A model generated the notes under the pieces. That model searched no databases, had not been told where the DNA came from, and saw nothing but the letters and a program-made list of their open reading frames with translations. The position numbers and the translations under genes were made by a program. 64,000 bases of DNA, from NCBI RefSeq assembly GCF_001571005.1, contig NZ_BCST01000008.1:1-64000 (forward strand), written 5' to 3'. The DNA comes from Herbiconiux solani NBRC 106740 (GTDB taxonomy: Bacteria; Actinomycetota; Actinomycetes; Actinomycetales; Microbacteriaceae). Shown piece by piece: positions 57,670-64,000 of this stretch (the first letter of the stretch is position 1; the number at the start of each line of letters is the position of its first letter).

Positions 57670-58575
57670 ATGTCCATCGACAGCGACAGCACCAACACGA
57701 CCCTGACGCCCGGCGAGCACTTCGCCGAGGTCAACGGATTCACCCTGCACTGCACGGTCAGAGGGGCCGGACCTGTCCTGCTCTTCCCCTCACCCGGTTG
57801 GGGCCCGTCGGTGAAGTCGTAAATCCCGATGCCCGGCTTCGAGGAGCGATTCACGGTGGTGTACTTCGACACCCGCCACAGCGGCAAGTCGACCGGCCCC
57901 GAGGATGCGATGCAGTACACGCTGCAGCACTACGTCGGTGACATCGACGCCTTCCGGGAGTACCTGGGTCTCGACCGGGTGTTCATCGCCGGCCACTCCG
58001 CCGGAGGCCACCAAGCCCTCGGGTACGGGATCGCGCACGACGACCGGCTGCTCGGCATCATCGCGATCGACGCGAACGTCTCGCTCGACGACGTGCGGAT
58101 GGGCGAGATGATCCGACGCATCAACGAGCGCCGGAGCCGGCCTTTCTACCAGGAGCACCCCACCTACATCGATGACGCCATGGCGCTCATGAGCGGGCAG
58201 GGAGGCGGAGCGCGCCCGAGCATCCAGGAGATCATCGCCGCATCGGGAGCGTTCTACTTCCACGACCCGGAATTCGCCGAGGCAGCGTTCGGCGTGATGG
58301 AGTTCGACGACTCTGTTCTGGCGTACGCGGAGGCTTCCGGCTTCCAGAGCGACGACCTCCTCCCCCAGCTCGGTCGGATCACCGCCCCGACCCTGTTCGT
58401 GTACGGCGACGACGACTTCCAGTGCGACCCCGTGTCTCAGGGAGGGCGTGCCCACGCCGCTCTTCCCGGGTCGCGGTTCGAGGTGATCGCGGAGGCCGGC
58501 CACATGCCGTGGGTCGAGCAGCCCGCTGCGTTCGCCGAGGTCATCCGCGACTGGTTCGAGCGGGTCCAGAGCTGA
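57670..58575 (+). pseudogene. Alpha/beta hydrolase with an in-frame stop codon
   Basis: The ATG at 57670 (GGAG upstream) starts MSIDSDSTNTTLTPGEHFAEVNGFTLHCTVRG, and a TAA at 57820-57822 interrupts the frame; after it the same frame goes on with IPMPGFEERFTVVYFDTRHSGKSTGPEDAMQ and reaches a normal end at 58575. The nucleophile is in AGHSAGGHQALG near residue 107, and GDDDFQCDPVSQ and AGHMPWVE hold the acidic residue and His, as in proline-iminopeptidase-like hydrolases. Only the single codon is wrong (TAA in place of a Tyr codon such as TAC). It is either a recent pseudogene or a base error. A product could start at the internal ATG 57829. Confidence 0.85.
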
Positions 58576-58633
58576 TCCGCCTCAGCGGCAGAAGAGCCAT
58601 ACCGCTCGCGACCCGCGATCGTCGAGGCGCCGC

Positions 58634-59788
58634 GTGACGTTCTCCCCCGACATCGCGGCGTCCGCGCCCGTGCTGCGATCGCTGACCGGGTTGCGGTGGG
58701 CGGCGGCGTTCGTCGTGTTCGGGTTCCACATCATCGCCGTGCAGTACTTCGGCTCCGGGCGAGACGTCCTCTCGGCCCTGTTCGGAGCCGGCGGCACCGG
58801 GGTGTCGATGTTCTTCATCCTCTCGGGGTTCGTGCTCACCTGGACGTATCGGCCCGGCACCAACCCCTTCCTCTTCTGGCGACGGCGGTTCGCGCGGATC
58901 TGGCCGACCCACGTCGTCGCGGTCGGCGTGGCACTCGTTGCGGCGGCGACGCTGATCCCGGTCATCCGCTCTCCCGAGCCCGCCTCGGTGGTCGCGAACA
59001 TCTTCCTCGTCAGCAGCTGGCGCTCGTCGTGGTGGCAGGCCGGCAACCCGGTCAGCTGGTCGCTGGTCTGCGAGGCGTTCTTCTACCTCCTGTTCCCCCT
59101 GCTGATCCGGATGCTCACCCGCGTGCCCGCGCGCTGGCTCTGGGTGGTCGGCGCCGAGATGATCCTCTGCGTGTGGCTCGCACCGCTGGTCGCCCCGTCG
59201 ATACCGGGCGACGTCTCGGCGTACAGCACGCCCGTGATGCGCCTGCCGGAATTCGTGGTCGGCATCGTCGTCGCCCTGCTCGTGCGGCAGCAGAAGTGGC
59301 GCGGCCCGAGGCTGGCCGTCGCTCTGCCGATCGCGCTGATCAGCTACACCGTGGCCTCGGCGTCCGACGACTCGCCCTGGGCCGCGACCGGCTACACCGT
59401 GATCGGCTACGCCCTCTTGATCGCGGCCCTCGCCCGCGCCGACATCGAGGGCGTGCCGACGCCGCTCTCCTCAGCGCTGCTGGTGCGGCTCGGCACGCTC
59501 TCGTTCTCCTTCTACCTCATCCATCTGCTGGTGATCGCGTCGATCTCGTCGCCGTGGCCGGACGGTCACCCGCAGATCGACCCACTCGATGCCACGGGGC
59601 TCGCGCTGGTCGCATTCGCCGTCGCGCTCGGGGCAGCTTGGGTGCTGCATCGGTTCGTGGAGCGGCCGGCGCATCGGCTGCTGGCGGGTGGAGGGGGTGA
59701 GCGGCCGGGCGGGGGTATGGGCGCGGGTTCGGCCTCGGCTTCTGCTTCGGCCTCGCGTCAGGCGCGGGGTGCGAGCGCCTCGGCGTAG
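58634..59788 (+). CDS. OafA/YrhL-type membrane acyltransferase (AT3)
   Basis: 384 residues from a GTG. About ten TM helices: the acyltransferase-3 start LTGLRWAAAFVVFGFHIIAVQYFG contains the conserved His in the first segment, SMFFILSGFVLTWTYRPG holds FILSGFVL, and FWRRRFARIWPTHVVAV with the RxxRIxP motif follows. The end LSFSFYLIHLLVIASI and FVERPAHRLL are typical. The family adds acetyl or other acyl groups to surface sugars. The last residues are low-complexity and overlap the convergent SDR by 31 bp. No glycan cluster surrounds it. Confidence 0.92.
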   Translation: MTFSPDIAASAPVLRSLTGLRWAAAFVVFGFHIIAVQYFGSGRDVLSALFGAGGTGVSMFFILSGFVLTWTYRPGTNPFLFWRRRFARIWPTHVVAVGVALVAAATLIPVIRSPEPASVVANIFLVSSWRSSWWQAGNPVSWSLVCEAFFYLLFPLLIRMLTRVPARWLWVVGAEMILCVWLAPLVAPSIPGDVSAYSTPVMRLPEFVVGIVVALLVRQQKWRGPRLAVALPIALISYTVASASDDSPWAATGYTVIGYALLIAALARADIEGVPTPLSSALLVRLGTLSFSFYLIHLLVIASISSPWPDGHPQIDPLDATGLALVAFAVALGAAWVLHRFVERPAHRLLAGGGGERPGGGMGAGSASASASASRQARGASASA

Positions 59789-60489
59789 AACTCCGAGGGG
59801 TCCTTCGACAGGGACGCCTTCACCAGGCGCGACCAGTCGTCGGCCAGGACCTCGATCGCCCCAGCCTCCACACCGTCGAGCGACGCGGCCGCCACGAAGC
59901 GGGGGGTGATCTTCGGGCCGTCGTAACCGGCCATCATGTCGGTGTCGGCCGCGCCGAGGTGCACGCCCTGGACGAGGGTTCCCTGGCCGACGAGTTCGAG
60001 GCGCACGCCGTTGGTCATCGCCCACTCGGCCGCCTTCGCGACGGCGTAGCCGTTGGCGCCGTTGGTCGAGAACCACGACAGGGCCGAGTTGATGTTGACG
60101 ATCGCTCCCCCGCCGTTGGCCGCCAGCGTCGGTGCGAAGGCGCGGATCACGCCGAGCGTTCCCCAGAAGTGGGTGTCGAGCTCGCGGCGCGCGCCGGCGA
60201 GGTCGTCCGCGCCCAGCAGGTTGGCGCCGGTGGTGATGCCCGCGTTGTTGACGAGGAGGGTGACGTCGGTGGCGTGCGCCGCCGCATCCGTCACCGACGC
60301 CTCGTCGAGCAGGTCGAGGCGCAGCACCTCGACGCGCGGGTCGGTGAACTCGCCCTCGGCGACGGTCTCGGGGCGGCGCACGGCGGCGTAGACCTTGGCC
60401 GCGCCGCGCTCGAGCAGCTCGTCGACGAAGCTGCGGCCGATGCCGCGGTTGGCTCCGGTGACCAGGGCGACGGATCCTGCGATGTTCAT
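59758..60489 (-). CDS. Short-chain dehydrogenase/reductase
   Basis: 243 residues from the ATG at 60489 (GAAAGG upstream). The classical SDR pattern is complete: VALVTGANRGIGRSFVDELLERGA (TGxxxGIG), LLVNNAGITTG, NINSALSWFST with Ser and GYAVAKAAEWAM with Tyr-x3-Lys. Divergent from a MerR regulator with an operator-like palindrome between them, a frequent pairing in actinobacteria where the regulator controls the oxidoreductase. Substrate unknown. Confidence 0.92.
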   Translation of the reverse strand: MNIAGSVALVTGANRGIGRSFVDELLERGAAKVYAAVRRPETVAEGEFTDPRVEVLRLDLLDEASVTDAAAHATDVTLLVNNAGITTGANLLGADDLAGARRELDTHFWGTLGVIRAFAPTLAANGGGAIVNINSALSWFSTNGANGYAVAKAAEWAMTNGVRLELVGQGTLVQGVHLGAADTDMMAGYDGPKITPRFVAAASLDGVEAGAIEVLADDWSRLVKASLSKDPSEFYAEALAPRA

Positions 60490-60546
60490 GGGTGTCCTTT
60501 CGTGGGGCGACCGCCTGTGGGGCGCCATCCGTCGACTACGCTAAGA

Positions 60547-60564
60547 CTTCACGTTGACGTCAAG
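60547..60564. promoter_or_regulatory. MerR operator between SDR and MerR genes
   Basis: CTTCACGTTGACGTCAAG: arms of 8 bases match at 7 of 8 positions around a 2-bp centre. The reverse strand contains TTGACG, a -35-like box reading toward the SDR gene. This is the usual dyad for MerR control, where the regulator bends the promoter with a long spacer. Confidence 0.6.
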
Positions 60565-60667
60565 GGCAAGTCGAGCCCTCACGCTCACGGCGAACAGGGT
60601 CGGGTTTGCTCGGGTTTGGCTGCGGGCTGCTCGGCTCGGCCGGCTCGACAGAAAGAACGGACGCACT

Positions 60668-61087
60668 ATGAGCGACATGCGGATCGGCGAGCTCGCCGAA
60701 CGGGCCGGAGTCAGCACGCGCGCCCTGCGCTACTACGAGGAGCAGGGCATCCTGCACTCGGAGCGCACGCCGAGCGGACAGCGCCTCTACGACGAGCCGG
60801 CCGTCGACCGGGTTCGGCTCATCCAGCACCTGTTCTCGGCGGGGCTGGCGAGTCGCACGATCGCGCTCCTGCTCCCCTGCGTCGACACCGGGCACGCGCC
60901 GCCCGAGATGCTCGGCAGCCTCTACGCCGAGCGCGACCGCATCACGACCGTGATCGCCGACCTCGAACAGGCCCGCCGCCGCCTCGACGACGTCATCGAG
61001 CTGACGGAGCACCCCGACCCCGAGGCCTGCGAGCGTGTGCGGGACGGCGCGGGCCGCACTTCGGCGATCCTGGAGTCGGTCGCCTAA
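60668..61087 (+). CDS. MerR-family transcriptional regulator
   Basis: 139 residues. MRIGELAERAGVSTRALRYYEEQGILHSERTPSGQRLYDEPAVDRVRLIQHLFSAGL is the MerR HTH plus wing, and YAERDRITTVIADLEQARRRLDDVIEL is the coiled-coil dimer helix. One Cys (LLPCVDTG) lies just before the coil, at the place where redox sensors of this group have one, but a second is not there. It is divergent from the SDR and probably controls it. Confidence 0.92.
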   Translation: MSDMRIGELAERAGVSTRALRYYEEQGILHSERTPSGQRLYDEPAVDRVRLIQHLFSAGLASRTIALLLPCVDTGHAPPEMLGSLYAERDRITTVIADLEQARRRLDDVIELTEHPDPEACERVRDGAGRTSAILESVA

Positions 61088-61118
61088 TGGAGGCCTGCGC
61101 CTGCCGCTGCTCTGTTGA

Positions 61119-61634
61119 TCAGAACGGCGTGCGCCGTTCGAGCAGCTCGTTGTCCGGAAGCGGCGGACGGCCGGGCCTGTTCTTCCACGCACTGGCCCCG
61201 GAGGCCGCACCGGCGGCGAGCGCGCCCGCCACGCCCGCGAGGGTGAAGGGCGCGATGATCCCGGTGAATGCCTGGAAGACGAGCACGATCGTTGTGCCGA
61301 GTGCGGCGCAGAGAGCTCCGATGAGCAGGGACCACCTGGCCGGGGACTTCGGCATAGGGGCCGTGCGCGCGATCGCGAAGACGATGAGACCGACCAACGC
61401 CGTCCCGAAGGCAGCAAGGATCGCAATGACGAGACCGATCAGGATCAGGAACCCCCAGAAACCATAGCTGCCGGTGTTCGTCACAGTCAGCGCCACCAGG
61501 GAGCCGATGAAGACGACACCTCCCGCCACCAGAGCACCCGTACCGACGAAGTAGCCGGGGATCTTCGGCTTCGAATCGCTGCGCCGCGAGCGCGAGGTGT
61601 GGCCGGGCGTGCTCTCGGTCGGTCCTGCATCCAT
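61119..61634 (-). CDS. Four-TM membrane protein, unknown function
   Basis: 171 residues. After a soluble N-terminus (TSRSRRSDSKPK) there are four hydrophobic segments: YFVGTGALVAGGVVFIGSLVAL, YGFWGFLILIGLVIAILAAFGTALVGLIVFAIA, SLLIGALCAALGTTIVLVFQAFTGIIAPFTL and VAGALAAGAASGAS. No family recognised. It stands alone between the MerR gene and the long inverted repeat. Confidence 0.7.
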   Translation of the reverse strand: MDAGPTESTPGHTSRSRRSDSKPKIPGYFVGTGALVAGGVVFIGSLVALTVTNTGSYGFWGFLILIGLVIAILAAFGTALVGLIVFAIARTAPMPKSPARWSLLIGALCAALGTTIVLVFQAFTGIIAPFTLAGVAGALAAGAASGASAWKNRPGRPPLPDNELLERRTPF

Positions 61635-61776
61635 GCGCGTCCCCCACAGTCAGCTGCTGAACGCTCAGGCTAGCCCCAAGCCCGCCTAGACCTGAAGTGA
61701 GCCGCCACGGCATAACGGGATCCCAACCCCATCCCGATGCCGAAGGCGAGAGCCGATGCCGAAGGCGAGAGGCGGG

Positions 61777-61871
61777 CGCGGGGTGGGTTTTTCCGGCGAG
61801 TGATTGGCTGGGTCTGGCAGCGGTCGCGAAGCGAACGCCGGAGATCACTCGCCGGGAAAACCCACCCCGCG
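61777..61871. repeat. Long inverted repeat, 28-bp arms, 39-nt loop (element 2)
   Basis: Arms 61777-61804 and 61844-61871 match at 27 of 28 positions (left starts CGCGGGGTGGGTTTTTCCGG). The loop is 39 nt, the same as element 1 (37283-37375), and its reverse complement shares CGCT-CGCG and GCCAG-CCC with that loop at the same distance from the arm. The arms themselves differ. It fills most of the 374-bp gap between the membrane protein and the ABC genes; the flanks hold simple GCCGATGCCGAAGGCGAG repeats. Confidence 0.85.
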
Positions 61872-62008
61872 TCCGGCGCCCCGCGAGCAACCCCGTGACG
61901 GCAGCCCAACCACGTCATACCCCAGGACCATAAGACAGCCGGAACCCAAGAACAGATGGTCCCGGAGGCCGATTCGGCACCCAACCACGGATCCCTACCG
62001 TGGACCCC

Positions 62009-62866
62009 ATGAGCACTTCCGCACCCAACACCGTTCAGACCCGCGCCGTGGTCGCCCGCAACCTCACCAAAATGTTCGGCTCCCCCGAGTCGCCCGTGCA
62101 CGCCCTGAGAGGCGTCGACCTCGACGTCGCCGCAGGGTCGGTCACCGCCATCATGGGCCCGAGCGGATCCGGCAAGTCGACCCTGCTGCAGGTGCTCGCC
62201 GGGCTCGACACCCCGACGTCGGGGCAGGTCTGGCTTGCCGAGCAGGAGATCACCGGCATGCGCGACGAACCGCTCACGCTGCTGCGACGGCAGCGGATGG
62301 GGTTCGTCTTCCAGGCCTTCAACCTACTGCCGGCGCTGTCGGCCGAGGAGAACATCCGTTTGCCGTTCCTGCTCGCCGGGTCGCGGCCGAGCGCCGACGA
62401 CGAAGCGTGGATCCGCGCCGTCGTCACGCGCCTCGGCCTCACCGAGCGCCTCAGCCACCGCCCGCACCAGCTCTCGGGCGGTCAGCAGCAGCGCGTCGCC
62501 ATCGCCCGCGCCCTCGTCACCCGGCCCGACGTGATCTTCGCCGACGAGCCCTCGGGCGCGCTCGACAGTGCCTCGGGCGACGAGGTGCTGGGGCTGCTGC
62601 GCTCGGCGTCGACCGAGTACGGGCAGACCGTCGTGCTGATCACGCACGACCCGCGGGCCGCGAGCGTGGCCGACCGCGTCATCCTGATGAGCGACGGCGC
62701 CGTGATCGACGATTTCGCCGGCGGCACCGCCGAGCAGATCAGCGCTCGCGTGAGCGGGCGGATGAACGGGCACGGCGCCGCGCACATCGCCGGCATCGCG
62801 GGGGTGCAGCCGAGCGGCAACACGACCGCACTCCCCACCTCGACCACCCCGGCGGTGGCCGAATGA
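62009..62866 (+). CDS. ABC transporter ATP-binding protein (MacB/LolD type)
   Basis: 285 residues from the ATG at 62009. Walker A GPSGSGKST near residue 51, signature HQLSGGQQQRVAIARALVTRP near 154, Walker B VIFADEPSGALDS and the His-switch THDPRAASVADR are all present. The ending (MSDGAVIDDF... and a Ser/Thr/Pro tail) is typical of MacB-type ATPases paired with FtsX-like permeases. It is coupled to the next gene by an ATGA overlap. The exporter moves unknown substrates such as peptides or lipids. Confidence 0.95.
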   Translation: MSTSAPNTVQTRAVVARNLTKMFGSPESPVHALRGVDLDVAAGSVTAIMGPSGSGKSTLLQVLAGLDTPTSGQVWLAEQEITGMRDEPLTLLRRQRMGFVFQAFNLLPALSAEENIRLPFLLAGSRPSADDEAWIRAVVTRLGLTERLSHRPHQLSGGQQQRVAIARALVTRPDVIFADEPSGALDSASGDEVLGLLRSASTEYGQTVVLITHDPRAASVADRVILMSDGAVIDDFAGGTAEQISARVSGRMNGHGAAHIAGIAGVQPSGNTTALPTSTTPAVAE

Positions 62867-64000
62867 GGCTCTGGGCACTGCGCGAGCTGCGCGAGACCGC
62901 CGGGCGGTACGCCGCCGGCGTCGCGGTCGTGGCGGTGGTCGCCGCGTTCGCGGTGCTGCTGCTCGAGACGATCGAGGTCTTTATACGGATGCTGTCGACG
63001 ACCGGGATGCAGGATGCGGCTCCGGTGCGCGCGGCCCTGACCTCTGTCGGGCTCGCCTTCCTCGGGATCGCGGTGCTGACCGCCGCGATCGTCATCTCCG
63101 GCACCTTCGCCACCGTCTACGCCGGGCGCCGGCGCGACATCGCGCTGCTGCGGCTGGTGGGGGCTACCTCCACCCAGATCAAGCGGGCCTCGCGGATCGA
63201 CGGACTCGCCGTGGGCGCCGCGGGAGCGATCGCGGGAATCGCCGCGGGCATCCTCGTCTCGGTGGCGGCCATCGGCATCCTGAACGCCTCGTTCGGCGCG
63301 GGGCTCGAGTTCGCGTGGACACCGCAGCTCGTGATCGTGCCCGCCGTCGTCTGCCTCGCGGTCTCGACCCTGGCCGCCTCGAGCGGAGCCAAGATCGTGG
63401 CCCGCGTCTCCCCCGCCGAGGGCGCCCGCAGCGACGCCGGCAGCACCCAGCTGCCCGCCCCGGCCCAGCGTCGACGCGGGATCGCGGGGATCGTGCTCGC
63501 CGTCGTGGGCAGCGGCTTTCTCGCGCTCGGCGTGATCGCCGGGCTGGTGTCGCCGTTCGGGCTGCTGATCGCGTTCCCGGGCGGGGTGCTCTCGATCGTG
63601 GGCATCATCCTCGGGGCGCCTGCGTTCACCGCGCCGATCGTGGGCGGCGTGACCCGTCTGCTCGGCCGTCGCGGCTCCGATCTGCTGGCCGGCGCGAACC
63701 TGCGGGCGAACCCCGTGCGTACGGCGCGCACCGTGGTGTCGGTGCTGATCGGGGTGACGCTCGTGACGATGTTCACGGTCGCCGGCGAGATGTACCTCGC
63801 CCAGACCCGCGCCTACTTCGGCGACGCGATCGAGCTCGAGCAGGTGTCGCAGTTCATCACCGTGATGCTCATCGTGGTCTACGTGCTCACCGCGTTCTCG
63901 GTGCTCGTCGCCGCCATCGGGCTCGGCAGCAATCTCTCGCTCTCGGTGCTGCAACGGCAGCGCGAGATCGCGGTGCTGCGCTCGGTGGGGCTGACCGCGC
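62863..64000 (+). CDS. FtsX-like ABC transporter permease, 3' end outside the window
   Basis: At least 379 residues seen from the ATG at 62863; no stop before the window end. The protein has TM segments at the N-terminus (GRYAAGVAVVAVVAAFAVLLLE), then LTSVGLAFLGIAVLTAAIVISGTFATVYAGRRRDIALLRLVGATSTQI, which is the MacB/FtsX core domain with the ALLRLVGAT motif, and a second such domain ends at the window edge (QRQREIAVLRSVGLTA). It forms the membrane part of the exporter with the preceding ATPase. Confidence 0.93.
   Translation, partial: MRLWALRELRETAGRYAAGVAVVAVVAAFAVLLLETIEVFIRMLSTTGMQDAAPVRAALTSVGLAFLGIAVLTAAIVISGTFATVYAGRRRDIALLRLVGATSTQIKRASRIDGLAVGAAGAIAGIAAGILVSVAAIGILNASFGAGLEFAWTPQLVIVPAVVCLAVSTLAASSGAKIVARVSPAEGARSDAGSTQLPAPAQRRRGIAGIVLAVVGSGFLALGVIAGLVSPFGLLIAFPGGVLSIVGIILGAPAFTAPIVGGVTRLLGRRGSDLLAGANLRANPVRTARTVVSVLIGVTLVTMFTVAGEMYLAQTRAYFGDAIELEQVSQFITVMLIVVYVLTAFSVLVAAIGLGSNLSLSVLQRQREIAVLRSVGLTA

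Overview
The window is high-GC DNA (about 70% outside one island) from an actinobacterium. Codon use, the frequent GGATGC/GCATCC words, the F420-type enzymes and the small membrane proteins point to the family Microbacteriaceae; the genus cannot be fixed from sequence alone. No rRNA, tRNA, CRISPR array, integrase or transposase was recognised.

Layout. 0-15 kb: cell-envelope and regulatory genes (secreted and membrane proteins, a NodB-type polysaccharide deacetylase lipoprotein, an ArsR-SRPBCC pair, TetR, pabB, a class II glutamine amidotransferase, a siderophore-interacting protein, PlsC, an ECF sigma factor with its membrane partner). 15-30 kb: a G5/excalibur protein, a frameshifted epoxide hydrolase, an ABC-F ATPase, a PadR-UbiB operon, a glycosyltransferase, a large DUF4407 protein, an SDR, and an operon of an Abi/HEPN protein with a kinase-like protein. 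30-38 kb: MarR divergent from an LLM oxidoreductase and an F420-type reductase, a Fic protein, an ECF41 (SigJ-like) sigma factor with its oxidoreductase/membrane cassette, and DoxX/HxlR. 39-54 kb: an accessory island of lower GC with a P-loop ATPase, a complete type I restriction-modification system (hsdM-hsdS-hsdR), a 438-residue helical protein of unknown function, a GIY-YIG protein, and decayed toxin-antitoxin genes (a broken Xre antitoxin, a broken higA, a broken higB beside an intact higA). 54-64 kb: a LuxR regulator lacking its ATPase domain, a flavin monooxygenase-like protein, an alpha/beta hydrolase with an in-frame stop, an acyltransferase, an SDR/MerR divergent pair, and a MacB/FtsX-type ABC exporter cut by the window end.

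The most unusual signals are (i) a 48-nt palindromic repeat family (16-nt arm, 16-nt loop, 16-nt arm) with three copies spaced exactly 125 bp apart and a fourth 19 kb away; (ii) two long inverted repeats of 27-28 bp arms with different arm sequences, identical 39-nt loops in length and a partly shared loop core; (iii) a 66-bp nested hairpin after the siderophore-interacting gene; and (iv) the island, where an unknown ATPase and an unknown helical protein plus GIY-YIG nuclease flank the type I RM system and are candidates for uncharacterised defence genes.
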